Assembly: GCA_965153455.1 (NCBI GenBank)
Contig: OZ234497.1
Location: forward strand, 9,796,001-9,860,000
Direction of reading: 5' to 3'
Length of the DNA: 64,000 nt
From: Sphagnum compactum
Taxonomy: Eukaryota > Bryophyta > Sphagnopsida > Sphagnales
Part shown: piece by piece, positions 27,825 through 41,595 of the stretch
Numbering within the stretch: position 1 is the first letter of the stretch
How the letters are laid out: each line of letters opens with the position of its first letter
Notes under the pieces: generated by a model
The model's database searches: none
The model's input: only the letters and a program-made list of their open reading frames with translations
Told to the model about the DNA's origin: nothing
Program-made: the position numbers and the translations under genes

Positions 27825-28928
27825 TGTCTTCAGTTTTCCCAGGATGACTGAGTTCTTGCTCTCATGTGAGCCTCTTGCAGGGGCTGAGTAAAATCTCAGA
27901 GGCATTCCACCATGCATCAGAGCCCCCAACGAGTCTCCTTACCCAACAGTTAAGTCAAATGTTAGTTATCATACTGATGTATGCATTGATATCCCCTGCA
28001 TTGATTTAGTTTCTGAAGTTATTCTACATTCCCAAGTTTGGGCACTGGTCTTTTGGTTTGATGTCAACGAGAGCCCATGGAGTGAAGATTTTTTTTCCCC
28101 CATGTACTGTACAAGCCACCCCAGGCTGCTCAAAAATTCCTTCTTGAGTCAATTTTTCCTGTCTTTTGGTTGCAAAAAGTTCAATAAGAAATAGCACTTG
28201 TTTGCATTCCCTCCTGGAGTTGAACTTTTTGTTTCTTATGGTAGGGACAAGTAAAATATGAAATGGGGCTTGTTCACATTCCCTTATGGCAACTATATCT
28301 GTTACTCTTTTGGTCTGAAGCTGGTGACCACAAGCTTCAGAACTGTATACAACTTTAAGAGCTAATTTACGGAAGGTAATTTTGGAAGGTGGGTTGCACT
28401 GGCAGTTTCTTTGTGAACAACTAATTGTTGGGTTCACTCGTCCCCCTCCTTTAATGTCTGGTCTGCTCAGATCCTCTAATTAGTGTATTTAATCTATGCA
28501 TGGTTGGCCCAGGGGCTCTGGATGACATAGACACAGAGCTATATAGGCTCTGAAAATTAGAGGCCACTGGTGAAATGGCCCTTGGAGCATCCGGGACTCT
28601 GGAATGAGATGATTGCAAGGAAGAATCACAGGGAGACCTATGGGCCTCCCAACCCCAGAAAAAGTTGCAATGCGCAAGCTGTAGAAGAGACCCCTCTCTA
28701 TGACAAGGCAGTCTCTTTTGACAAGCCTGCCACTCACCTCCCATCTAATTCAGTGAACTCTTGCTGCCACCATCTACCCTCTACATGCTCTCAAATGAGA
28801 CTCTGCAGGCATGGTTTTCCAAGGTGTTTGAGGAACCTACTTCCCTAGTATTGTGGGTGTTATGCTTTGCACCTTTACTTAAGCTACCGTGGGCCTCCTG
28901 GTAAGCTCACTCCTGCTGGGTCTCTCAG
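27825..28928 (+). other. 3' flank of the PRRC2-type gene
   Basis: The stop codon TGA is at 27822-27824. The following kilobase keeps the genic base composition and probably includes the 3' UTR. I saw no clear AATAAA signal. Short frames on both strands (for example 28451-28744 minus and 28570-28848 plus) have no recognisable features and no splice support. Confidence 0.4.
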
Positions 28929-30954
28929 TGCCACTTTAGGCAAGGGTTCAAGGAGTAGCGTTCAATGAAATTGAGCATTCTTATTGGTCAAGAGCTTGAA
29001 ACTGGTCCCAAGGCCTTTAGACAAGGGTCCAAGACGAAGACAGATCAAACTGTGATTTAGCTTACATAGCATCATTTTGGAGGGAAAATCAATTGGTCCG
29101 GACCGAAAAAAAGAGCTTAAAGGAGACCTCATGGTTTGGAAAACCAAAGTGTAAGCTAGGGTCCAAGGTCGTTCATTTTTTTGTTTTTTTAAAAAAAATT
29201 CACTATTTTTTTTTTACCCTTGTTACTCAAATTTGTGAAAATGGAAAACATGCTATGGATTGAGTGTAGCCAAAAAGTGATGTAAACTATTTCTATTGAA
29301 CACAGATAATAAGATAGAAAGATAATAAACAGTTTTTGTAACAATCACAAAACCAACAAACTTGCAGAATCTACTTGTCCTTTTATCATTTTCTAGCTCT
29401 CCTAATTCTCTATAAAAGAAATTCTTCAGACTTTGAGGAATCATCCCTCTCTGGTTTCCCTCTCATGAGCCCATTGAACTTCTCTTTGCAATTCACATAC
29501 CCCAACCCATAATTAGGATTAACAAAAAACACAGAATGTTCCCTCCCCACATCTAGATTTCACCCAGTAAGATATACAAAGGAGAAATGAAAACCCAAAT
29601 AGCCAATTCATAAGATCTTTCCAATGTTCCAGGTTTGCCCTTAGATTTCCCAGTTCCCTTCAAAGCTCCGACGAAAGTGGGTACTTTGTCCCAGTCACAT
29701 GAATCCCAATGTCTGTTCCACAGAGAACCTTCAATTACATCCCACCTAACAACAATTTGCCACACAAACCACTCATGAAACCTCTATGGTGCTTCATCAT
29801 CTTCCTCAAACAGTCCCTACCATCTACACCTAGTCACAATGCTTCTCTTCTGAAGTTCATAGTGCAATGGAGTTCTATCACTCCAGAAAAGAAGACTGAA
29901 ACTTGTGGTAGAGCATTCCTCCCTAATTACTTCACAACAAAATCCTAAAAGAAAATCCAGAGATTCCCAACCGCATAAAACTTGGCAGAACACTTAGCTT
30001 TCTCTTGCAAAAGGCCCCCCTTCCATGAGCACCGATCTCTGCTCCTTATAGTCCGCATTCCCACATTTTTCCGCTGTCACCAAATCCAGCGAGCCAATCC
30101 AATGAAGAAAGACCATAATCCGCCATGAAGAGCAAATAACAATGAAAATAAACATATGAGCTCACCAACAAAAACAGTAGATTGTGCGCCCACAAAGCAA
30201 CTCCCTCCATGAATGTAGTAGACCTGCAACCATAAAGCAAAAACAAACAAACAACCAAAAACGAAAAGAAAACCATGACCACATTGTGAATGATTAACAT
30301 TTCACATCAAACACCGGATTAGGTCAATCCGACTTCAATCCCTTTTTAACTTTTCCCTTTCCGCTCATTTTAGTCACATGAGGGCATTGTTGAAAGCACA
30401 CCAACTCCCGTATTTTTGACCAATTCTAGAGTTGACATGGCTAATTTTGTGGATGCTCAAAAGGTGATTGCTAGTAATGCATTTTCAGCTTTTCAAAGTG
30501 CATGAAATGGATGAAATGGAGTTGAATCACAAGGTGCAGCAAAAAGTGAAAGTTTGAAATGCCAATTTTCACCAGTAGAAAAGAATTTTCATTTACAAGA
30601 GATCCTTAAACCAGTTCCCATTCCAAATCAAAGAGCACCAAGAAAGAAGACGGTTGTGATGAAAGATGAAAAAAGTGAAAAAGTTGAAAAAAGATCCATT
30701 GTGTGTAGTAAGAATAAAAAACAAAACAGATCATTAAAAAAAAAGAAAAAAAGAGTAAGAAACCGAAGTTTAACCTAATCCTCTCACATGTCAATAGCAC
30801 ATTTTGATATTGACCCTCAAACTGGACCCCAAGCCTTTAGACACACTCATTGCACCATAAGGAAAAATGTTTTTTTAAATGTGAAGAAAGGTCCAATTCA
30901 AGGTTCAAATTGATCCCTCGAATTTTGGTCCGAGGACCCTTGTTTAAAGTGGCC
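28929..30954. mobile_element. Candidate 2.03-kb DNA transposon with imperfect 21-bp TIRs
   Basis: The left end at 28929 and the right end at 30954, reverse-complemented, agree at 17 of the first 21 positions. They share GCCACTTTA and CAAGGGT. Both ends are abutted by CTCAG (28924-28928 and 30955-30959), a possible 5-bp target-site duplication. A direct repeat near the two ends (AAACTGG... CCTTTAGACA at 28999 and 30819) adds structure. No transposase is visible, so the element would be non-autonomous. The superfamily is unknown. Confidence 0.5.
29553..29765 (-). pseudogene. Coding-like fragment inside the candidate transposon
   Basis: This minus-strand frame reads like a real protein, with RWDVIEGSLWNRHWDSCDW followed by KVPTFVGALKGTGKSKGKPG, and stops at 29553. 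I do not recognise the family. Further minus-strand frames follow at 30300-30046 (hydrophobic) without clear splicing. Its position between the TIRs suggests a captured host-gene fragment of Pack-TE type. It could equally be an eroded remnant of the element's own gene. Confidence 0.3.
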
Positions 30955-31602
30955 CTCAGTGTTTCATCTGGGGTTTAAGCCTGGTTCTGGCCTCTATCGC
31001 TTTTATGTTTTGCCTTTGTTTAACCCTCGTGGGGGCTTTCAGCGTACCTATCTAAGCTGAGCAGTTCATAGCTACACGGACTAACATGGCAACATCCATT
31101 ATGTGAGCCTGGTTCCACTAATGCACTGGCAGAGAATGCTGGAGACTCTTGTCTACACCACAGCAAGTACATGAATTCATTGCAGCACATCTTTGATGTA
31201 GAATCTATGTAACCCCTAAACCATGTACATACTAAATGTTGGCATGCAATGGGGTAGTGCAAGCTGTGTCATTTTATTTATGGCTTTCCCTGGTCTTCAA
31301 CTCATCAAGGTTGGTTTTATATGGTCAATGTGTTAACTCTAGTAGTGATTGCATTTCACTTGCCCAATTAATTTGGTGAAGTCAATGAAAGAAGCACAAG
31401 TTAAAGGAATATAATACCGTGTAGGGCGATGCCCAAGGAGCAGAACATTCACAAAAAGAGGGCCTACTCCTTGCGGTGCCAGTTGAGGCCGGTTAACCTT
31501 TTGGGGGCACCCAAATCTCAGGTTTTGCCCAACATAAAAGCTCCACGATTCAGATGTTCATCTGAATGGTGTGTGTTTGTGTTACCTGTCCCTGTATGGC
31601 AG

Positions 31603-31697
31603 ACTCTTCTGCTCATACCGAGGGCATTATGACTTTTTCATAAAGCCATCCATACAAGTGGGCTCTTCAAAAAGCCCTCCGTATGAGCAGAAGAACT
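31603..31697. repeat. Inverted repeat / hairpin with arms of about 23 bp
   Basis: The left arm at 31603-31625 and the right arm at 31674-31697 are near-perfect inverted copies (CTTCTGCTCATAC in the left arm, GTATGAGCAGAAG in the right), around a loop of about 48 nt. A small foldback element or a structured RNA are both possible. No flanking gene uses it. Confidence 0.6.
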
Positions 31698-34600
31698 CAC
31701 CATAAGGGTCCAGAAAAAACATGAAACCTTAGGCATGGTAAAGCACCCTCTACCTACATTACAAAAATTCTTGGAGTCCTTTATGTGAGAAGGATAGGGT
31801 GGGGAGGGGTGTATGTTCATATAAATTATGAATTTGAATGTGCATCTCTCCTTTTGTCTGCCAATGTCAGTGTGCTCTCTCTGTTCTCTCTCCCATTTGG
31901 TCCCACATTTTGAGGAATGTTCACTGGTGTGCTATTGTGAATTTTGAGCTCATGTTTTGAGAACTTCATGAAACATTTCTTCTTTAAACTGTTGCTGGTT
32001 TGAACTTTTAAACTTGCCATAAAGGGCAGAGCCATTGCCCTGTGAGCTGCTTGGTTTTACTGCAATAATTCTAATCCACAGAAAGAAAAAACAAAATGAA
32101 AATGATAATGATAAAGGTCCGAATCCTATAGCTTTGAATAAATTACAAAGGAAGTGAGAGAGAGAGAGAGTCCTCTGACACAGACAGTAGATCCACTAAT
32201 ATTTACCATTTCTCCAAAAGTGTGCATTGCTATTTTAGTTTTATTTTGAAATATTCAAATGGTTGAATTAGCTTCTTGATGATGTTGTATGGAATAGATC
32301 TGTCTAAATTTGTCTAAAGAGCTTAATTGTGTTCTTATTTCAGATGACACATCAACCAACATTGTGTTCTTTTCTAATGGTATTCAAACAAAATATATAT
32401 CCGTTGAAAGAGAATCGTTTGTTATTTTGGAATTATGTAAAAATCACAAAGCTTTGAGGGAAGACATCAATAGTAATTTTCCCATGTAGATGCTATAATG
32501 TGAATGAAACTTTTATAGTACACTCCTAACTTTTATCATGTGGAGAAATGTTTGTCTCAGTGCTTTCTTCCTTTGCTTCTTTTTCCTTTTAAAAAATTTA
32601 TTCTCTCACCCTTTTTCGCTCCTTCCTCCCTTCTCTTGCCTGTAAAAAATTGGATGAGAAAACATATTTATCTTTTAAAACAAAGGTAGGAAATGCATTG
32701 CTAAATGAGCTTGAACATCCCAACCATGCTAAAAAGCATCAAGTCCCAAGTCAAAAATTCACCCCCAAGCTTATTATTCATGTCTCATGCCACATAACTT
32801 TTTACTTGAGACACCACATGGCACATATGTGACTTGCTTTCCATTGTAGCACATATTTTCCTACTTACTCCTCATAGTTGAATAACTACATCCAAACTAA
32901 TGCACGATTCTGCCTGCCTTTCAATATCCATCCCCATGTCCCCTATATGAATAAGCCTACTCTTGATATGGAGCAAGGAAAGGCAAGAAATTTCCAGTCT
33001 TGAGTGTTTAGTTACTTCTACCGTCCTAGTTCCAATTCTTCTTTTACTAACTACAACCAAAATCTGGGGTTCTATCAAGCCAACTTGGGTAACTACCCAA
33101 TGTTATAAATTACCCTGTAGCTGAGAAGAAAATGTGCAAGGTAAGAGAGAGCATACATATGTTTGAATGATTTTGAAAATTAACATTGATTTTAGAGCTT
33201 CATAACCTTGTGGACAATTAGAAGGGTCAAAACATGCTAATAGGAACTAATGGGATTACTTTGTAAAGGACCATTTTAAGTTTTTTTAATTTTTTCATAT
33301 AATGTTTTTTTGAATGAAATCTTTTGCAACTTGTTACTAAAAATATTTATAGTTATCTTAATATATCACATGCTTTGTATTATTCATTGTTGAATCAATA
33401 TGATTTTTTCAAAATGTGTATATTTTGTAAATTTTACATTTTTTAAAATTTTATTATAATTTCAAATCATACCAAAATATGCTAACTATTTTAGGTTTTA
33501 GTTTTGTTATCATGAGCTACAACTTTGTTTTATATGTTATGTACATTACACCCCATTTGGAAGTGGTAAAACACCTTTCTAAAAATTTAATTTCATAATT
33601 GTTAAATTGTGAGTGTTTTTTGAGTGTGGGTAATAGTTTATTATCACCTAAATTTTCTTACAATAAAAAATTATTTATTAAAAAGGTCATGTACCTTAGT
33701 CCTTTGCACCCAAAAAAATAATTATGGAATTATTGTTCAAGCTCAAAAGTCATTTACTAAACCCCAAAATTAAATTTAATGAATTTTTAATTTGAATTCC
33801 TCAACATTCATTTTAGTCGTTTTCAACTTGGAATGATTAATATAACTTTTAAAAATGTCAAAACATATCTATAATACTATAGTTTGAAATTTTCAAAGAC
33901 TCCCAAAACCCCTTTTGGCTCCTATTAACATGTTTTGACCCAAAAACACAAGTGCGACTTCAAAAAGCAAATGACTATTAACATAAAAAAACAAAAAGAA
34001 AATTGGAATGGATTTTACAACTCTGTTACTAAGATGGACAAATACATATATTAATTTCTTGTAAAAATTCAACAAGAAAAGAATTTTTTAAAAAACTTGA
34101 CATAAGTAAGAAAAAAACATTTGAAGAACCTTCATCTGACAATGATTTGCTCCTCTAGATTTGTTTTGTACCACTCCTAGGCACTAACGTTCAAGAAGCC
34201 AAAGACAATGACAATGATTGCAGTTAGAACAAATCCAAGTTGAAGCATGTACCTTTAGAAAGCACACATGTTCTACCACCCCACCTTATGCACTACAAAC
34301 ATTCAAGAACATGTTGACCACAAAGATCTAATACGAGTTGCAAGACAAAATGTCATATCAAAATTGGAATAGGAAGATCAATCAAAATGGGCTCATGAAG
34401 GTTGAGAATGTACCTTGAAGCTATGTTTTACTTGTGTAAACCATTGGAACAATCCTTTGTTGCACCTTTGCAAACTACCAAAACCCAACATGTATACAAC
34501 ATTACAAGTTACAACAAAATAATGGAACAAGAAAACCTTTGCCAAAACATATCAAATGCAAAAATTGTCAAAATCTTTGCATATGACATCTATTGTCATT

Positions 34601-36666
34601 GCAACTTGCTCCACTTTGAACATTCAATAAAGAAGGACACCTTAATGTACAAGATCTCATCCTACTACCTACTCCCATGAAATAATCTTGTATGTATGCA
34701 AGTTGATAATGTTTTTTGCATGTGCAACTTGAATTGACTTGAATTCAAATTCTTAAATTCTTGAATTGAATTGACTTAAATTAAATTAAATTATAATTGA
34801 ATTCAAATTCCTAAAATTAAATACAAATTTCATTGAATTCATTCAAATCTATCTATGAAGGAAGGTTGTTTGTTTGTTTTGTTTTGTACCGATGAGATCC
34901 ACCAAACCGAGGTGCTTCAGATCACGTTCTTGTTCTCTTTGGAAACCTCTCAAGGAGGAGGGGTGCATGGGCTTGGTTTCATGGCGTTTGGACTTGCATA
35001 ACAAAAGTTCTTGAATATTGAATGATTTCTTTATTGAAAATTAAATTAAATCATAGCTGAAAATTTCAGAGGAATTGGATTGTGCCTTTGGTGTTGTTGA
35101 AACATCTTGATGAGCAGGATTTAATGGAATTTATTTGGTAAGATTTGGATTCAGAATGTTAGAGAAATTGAATTTTAAGTGATTTCTGACCCTGAAAATC
35201 CAAATAAATTCCAAAAAACCAGGTTTTGGAAGGAAAAATCAGTTGAGGACGTTTTAACACTTAGGCCAATGGCACGAGCCACACTAGTTTAATTGAAGAG
35301 AAATGAGATGCAAATTTGTGAAGGTATTGAAAATCTACCAATGACTATAATGTTGAAAAAAAACTAGGAAAATACACATTTCCATTATTCTTTATTTGGG
35401 AATTGGCCAAAAATATTTCAATTTGGAATTATCATCCAAAACGACAACTTATAGAATCTAAAGTTGCTCAACCTAAACCAACTCCAATGAACCATTGTCA
35501 TTGTCATTAGAATAATTAAATATGGAGAAGTGTACTTGACTTTTCAAACATCATTATGAACATTCAAAACCACCTTGGGAACCACAATTCCCAATGCATT
35601 TTAACCACATCCTTTGTTGGAAGTCCAAGGGCAAAGTTGTAACAAGGTGAAATAAGAAAAATCTTGATCATTTGTAGGATGAGGTTAAGGCACAATTTGA
35701 AAAATAATTCATGCCTTGAAATTTAGACAAAAAGTTTTGATATATATGATAATTCCCACTTGAACTCAAGGTATGCATCACATCCATGTACTTTACTTTT
35801 TGTGCACATGGGATGTACAACCTTTTCTCTAGCTTAAAGGCTATGTCATTTTGTCCACCAAGATAAACAAGCACCAAGGTTTCATCAACAAGCACCTTAT
35901 GTCAATTTGAAGGACCACCTTTGATTGAAAAATCTTATTTTTCCACCATAATGTCACTCACTTTGAAAGTTGATAAAGCTCTTCCAATTCAACATTTACA
36001 TCGTGGTCATTAACAGTGTCATGACTCACTTTTACCATGATGAAACCCCATTACATCAAATTAGATCTCACTTCAAAATAGAGTTCAAGGTTCAAATAAT
36101 ATGCAGAAAGAAACACCCCACCCCCACCAAAAAAATATGATAAATCAAGTAAGGGATAAAGAAAATTGTGACAAGATAAAGTTCAAGTAGCAATAAATAA
36201 AGAATGCAAAAAGAAAAACAGAGTTGAAGAAGCAATAGGAGGTAAACATTGCAAAAAAACAATAGAATTGAAGTAGAAGCAAGTATACACTACAAGTAAA
36301 AAAACTAAGTTGAAAAAACAGCAAGAAATAGACATAGTGCAAAGGAAAAAAAAACTAAAGCAACAAGTTAAGGGTATAAAATTGAATGGAAGTTGAAGCA
36401 ACAAACAAAAATGTGCAAGCCTATTAAAAGAGGAAGAGGGCAAGGCTATTAAAATAGGTACCCAAAAAGAGTCGTGCAAGCCTACACACCTTCCTTTAGT
36501 TAGAAGTCTCTTGTTCCTAGTGGTTGTTTCACTTTGGCTAGATGTGAGCAATCAAGAAAGCTAGGGAAATTTGACAAAGGTTGTAATGAAGACTTTGTAT
36601 TACTATCATAGTCACAATATGATGACTTAAAACATTTATAGTGGTGCTTAGTATGTGAGCCTATAA

Positions 36667-36885
36667 ATGTATTTTTCACATCCAAGTTTTTTTTTTTCCC
36701 CAACCCCCACCCATAAAACTAAAACTAGGCCTACACATAGGTGGCAGACTATTAATAGCAAACCACCTGGACCAATCATTATGAGTGGCCAATCAAAAGC
36801 ATGGAGTAGTAATCAAAGTGTATTTATCACACTCTTTTCTAGCAAGTGTTAGGCTTTGTTGTGCCTTTTGTTAACATTAGCAAAA
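36667..36885 (+). repeat. Single-unit relic of the element found at 48.15-48.53 kb
   Basis: This stretch shares AATAGCAAACCA, GACCAATC, ACACTCTT, GTGTTAGG and TTTGTTGTGCCTTTT, in the same order and orientation, with 48150-48530. Here the 79-bp unit is present once and not three times. It is probably a dispersed non-autonomous element. Its ends were not defined. Confidence 0.6.
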
Positions 36886-39800
36886 TTGTGCAAAAATGTT
36901 ACACCAAAATCATTTTTGTTGAGCCAAACTAGCATGTCTTGATTTTTTATCATCTAATTTTTATTTTCAAGGTCACATATTGAGTATTGGATTCCAAATC
37001 CTCCTCAAAAGTTTTTTCTCTTTTCTCACTCTTTTGAAAATTTCAACCCCATGCTCATAACAAACACTTTTGTGGTTATTGCTACTTAATGGCTCATTCT
37101 CCATAGCAAGCCATGGAAGTGGTTTGCTATTTAAACATGTTTTCTTTCTCTCTAGGTGCTTTTAAAACTTTAATCACATTCATAAAATTAATTGTATGCA
37201 ATAAAGTGTGACATTTCACCTCCCATCATCAAACATTACCCTACCACAAGGGTGACACCACCTTGGTTGGACGTTGAAAAAAAATTGAACATAATACATC
37301 AAAACTAGGCATTTGGTCATAAGGGTTAGTTTGAACAAGAGCAAGGGTGTGTGGATTTGTTGATTGGCTAAGTTTTGCACTAGCACCAAATGCCAAACAC
37401 ATTAAAATCAACCTCACTTTCTTATCTATTTAAAAATACACGCAAATGGTAAGAGTATTCTCCTCCCTTATATACGTCCAAGTGTTTTTGTTATGTCATT
37501 TGTTGATTTTATTGATTTTCGGTTATGGGTTGCCATAATGACTTTCTAATGATAGATCCTAACTAGAGATCCTTTTAATGAATTAAATCTAATTGCCACC
37601 CACAAGAAAAATAAGCAATTTTAATGGCTTCATTGATTCTAATGAAATGAAGGAGCTTCTTTTGGCTATAAACACAAAAAAATGAAAATAGTAAATTGTG
37701 AATGTTAACAAAATGCATTGATACAAAAAGTTATTCATGATTGTGAAAGTCATTGTAAGCAACAATCACTTTTTCAACCTTCATCTTTGTGATGGATTGG
37801 ATTAGATCATATTGTGTGTGTAGTTTGTAGTAGCCTATTTATCTTCATGTTATAGGATTTGAATTAACATGCAATGTTGTAGAGTAGTTGCCATCCATGC
37901 CATTAATGTATGTTTGTAACTTGGATTTGCAACTACAATTCAAGTTGAAAAAATATTGTAGATGGTGTACTTAGTTATGATATAATTGACACAAAATATT
38001 AAGGCTTGCAAAAACAACTTGGTGATCATATGTTATTGGATGACAATATGAACTAACTTTTCATCATGCTCATGCATTCAATCCACATACCATGTGCATA
38101 ACACATATTCAAATCTACAATAGAAAAAATAGTTGCCACCATAATGAAGTCAAATATGCAATAGAAGCATTCTCGATTGCTTGGTGCCATAGAGGACTAG
38201 CACAATAGCATTTGCAAAAATGGTTGATTTAGACATTAGTCATAAATGCATTAGTTGCTATGGATGGGATTTCTTATAGTGATTTTACAAAGTGGCTATT
38301 ATTTCTAATGTGGGATTTTGAACTAATTCAAGCATGTGCATGGTGTAAATTTCATCTTGACACATGAGGTTTTGTCCATACATGTTAAGATTTGAAGTGG
38401 ATGTGCAAACAATAATTTATGTATTTGTCATGCCAATGATTATTTCCATGAATTATAGCATTGATGGATGTCTATTTAGACTATATAACTCAATAAAACA
38501 ATAGTTTTCTTCCCCAAATTTTTAGGTTTCAATAATTTGGTGATTTTTAAAAAAAATTAGGTAGCTTTTTTTCTAATTTACGCTTTAAAAAGTAAATTTT
38601 CCAAATTTTTTTTTTTTTTTTTTTGCCACATTGCAAAACTTTGTCAAAAAAATGTTAGAGTAAGGTGGTAAGGGTTATGAAAAGGAAGCAAGAAATTGAT
38701 GGAGAACATGGAAACAAGAAATGTTTATTTAAAGGATGTATATAAAACAACAAATGACTATGGCGGGATAATTTGTTGTAAAATATAAGAATGTGGTTTA
38801 GGAAGAGGTTCATGTGGTTGTTGAGGTTGTGGTAAAGAAAGACAATGTATGATGGTATTGGTAAAGGAACCATTTTTTATTTTGAATTGATTCATTGCCA
38901 ATTTTGCCAATTGGAATTTTTTTCAATGGTTTGAGGCCATAAGAATCACTAAAAGCTTGGTAAGGGTACCAACCGCCTTAAGGTTGGCGCTATCCCTATC
39001 CAAAACCTTTTGGTAGATCTTTAAAGTTGGATGACACTAATTGTTTGCTTAGTATGTAAATTTTATATTTTTGAACAAAATCATTTTATCTTTTGATTTT
39101 CTTAAGTGTTATAGGGTAGATCACCACTTGAGGCTATTGAATAAGTTTTGATGAATTTCTCTAGTTCTTTTCATTATGAAATAAAGACATTTTGTAGACA
39201 TTTTTGTTTCAACATGTGTTTTCTTGTCTCGACTATTGAATTATGTTACATAATTTTTTAAGATGTATTTGATTGTTTCCACCAATTAGTGGCATATCTA
39301 CAATTGTAGTTTGTTTAAAATTTGAGAAAATTTGAAAGTTTTTCCATATCTTATTAATAGTCATTTCAATGAAAGTTTTTGTGAAAGTGTTTTCCAACTT
39401 TTATAGAAATATGTTACCACATAGTTTTGTAAAAATTTCTGCAAGAACAATATTCTTAGATAATTGTTCTTCCAAGAAACATATGTTATTGTAGGAAACA
39501 AAGTTTTGTTATTTTGCAAAATTTTAAACATTAGAAAACAAACAATTGGATCTTACCAAATTTTGGTATGATGACAAAAATCAAAGGCATGTCAATATAC
39601 TAAGTGTTGGGATGAAGGAAGTGAATGTGGTAAAAGTTCAAAATATTTTGTGAAAAACCATAGCTTGAATGAAGAAGTCAAGGGAAGGTAGGTAGGAATG
39701 GGAATTAGAATTGGTTTGTAAGGAGATTGGCTTCAAACCTTAAAAACAAAAGGGCATGGTAGTGAATGGTTTTGGGTGCCCTAGAGAGTAGTTACTTCTT

Positions 39801-41057
39801 AATTATTCTTGTTACATATGCTTACGTTCTATATTTTCTTCCCTTGGCATTACTAGAGTAGCCTACTAACAAGACGGTAGGTATGTCATTTGATAATAGA
39901 CCCCATTTTTTTCTTTTTCTCTTTGCACAAATTTTTACCTATTACTTGAGTAGTTGTAGTAGAGTAATCAAGTGATGTTAGTTTCTTTTCGGAGCACCAA
40001 GGTGTTGGCCTTGTTCTCTTGGCCTTACCTCCTTGAGGACAGTAATGTTTGGGTGCTACAATTTCACCCCTTTACAAATGTGTTGTCCATAAACTTTTCT
40101 AGCAATTGTTGTGACTTAATTTATTGTTGTTGCTACACATAACATGTGTGCTCTCCAAGTTGATTGAGATTGAAGGGCTTGCAATGAATCATGGAATATG
40201 TAAGCATGGATAAAGTGGGAACATTTGTGAAAGATTATGATTAGTAGTTGTTGGTGCCTCTTTTGGTGTGAGTTTTTTCCCATCTAAACCTTAGGCATGT
40301 AAAAAGCCCTCCTCCTTCAACCCCCAACAATGATGATTCCTTGTGGGAGTTGCAACCTTTGCAAAGGAAACCAATCTTTCTGTGGTGAAAACTAAATTGT
40401 CCATGCATTGTCATATATTGTAATACCTAGGTTGATTAAACAATGATTATTTATTTTTTGGAATTGCCAAAAAATTTGAAAAAATGTACCCACTGTGTCC
40501 AAAAACTCAATGAAACTCTCAAGCATAATAACTTCATTATTTGGTATAATGTTGTATTGCAAATTATTATTATATTATAATTGAACATAAAATTGACAAA
40601 CGAAATTATTATTAGGCACCTTGCTGCCAAGGTACTAGGGTAGTCGTGAACAACAATGATTTAAGATCGTCCTTACAATGGTGGAAAAATCATGCAAAAC
40701 AATTTCCTAATGAACTTTGGTATCAATACATGTTTAGTATCTCAATTTTTTCAGAGACCCATATATCAGGACCATACTAGTATGTCAAAAAGTTGGTACC
40801 AGACCAACACTAGTACCTACTACCTACAAACACTCAAAAAAGAAAAGAAAAAAGGTCTTAATGGATACATTGAAATTAGATGGAAAATTTTAGAACACAA
40901 CCAACCTGAGTGGGTCAGCATACGGCAAGCATGCAAGTGTTGTGTGACATGGTTAGATGCTCTTGATATGAGTTCCCAATCATTATTATTTTCATTGTAG
41001 TCCATTTTGCACCTAGAAAAGTTACAATGACCTATGATCAACCAAGTTGTATTCATA

Positions 41058-41060
<3 letters not shown>

Positions 41061-41093
<33 letters not shown>
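41061..41093. repeat. (TA)n microsatellite
   Basis: An uninterrupted AT dinucleotide run of about 33 nt in intergenic DNA between the candidate transposon and the TMEM120-like gene. Confidence 0.95.
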
Positions 41094-41094
<1 letters not shown>

Positions 41095-41595
41095 CACATT
41101 GATTGACAAATCAAGAAACCCATTATGTATTCATGCCACATTGAGATATAAACATACACAGATATGTGTGATCACATGCATATTCATTGGATGAAGGTTG
41201 AACAAAATGTTACATCATGTGAAAACAATTAGCAAAATTTTAATACTTTATTGAGAATTATAATGAGAAGCAAAACTAAATGGCTCAAAATTAGGTTAAG
41301 GTTTTTTTTTGTTTTTTTGTTTTTTGTGTGAAAATGTTGATTTTAAAGGGTTGATGCATTGTGTACAATCCATCGCGAAATTAACTTGGTTAAGGAAGAT
41401 GTGTTTTTCACATCACAAATGGACTTGGATTCGAATGTGAGTCAAATTATATTACTTCAAAACATTCCAAAACAAAACTTTCTAACTTTAATGTCACAAA
41501 AGAACAAATCCAGCTTGAATTTTATTCATGAACCTATTATGTAATTTCAAAACTTTTCAAGAAGGCAACTTTTTAATTAGGTTGTTTGTGGGGCA

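Larger units (their letters stand above)
30960..41590. other. AT-rich intergenic region, no intact gene
   Basis: About 10.6 kb of low-GC DNA with only short frames lacking recognisable motifs. It contains a hairpin at 31603-31697, a (GA)n run near 32157-32171, A/T-rich low complexity near 34736-34830, a T-run near 38609-38625, a relic related to the 48-kb tandem repeat at about 36667-36885, and a (TA)n run at 41061-41093. No gene was seen. Confidence 0.65.

Noticed and set aside
28024-28744. Minus-strand frames of 137 and 97 codons
   Set aside because: They lie in the 3' flank of the PRRC2-type gene, with no motif and no splice support.
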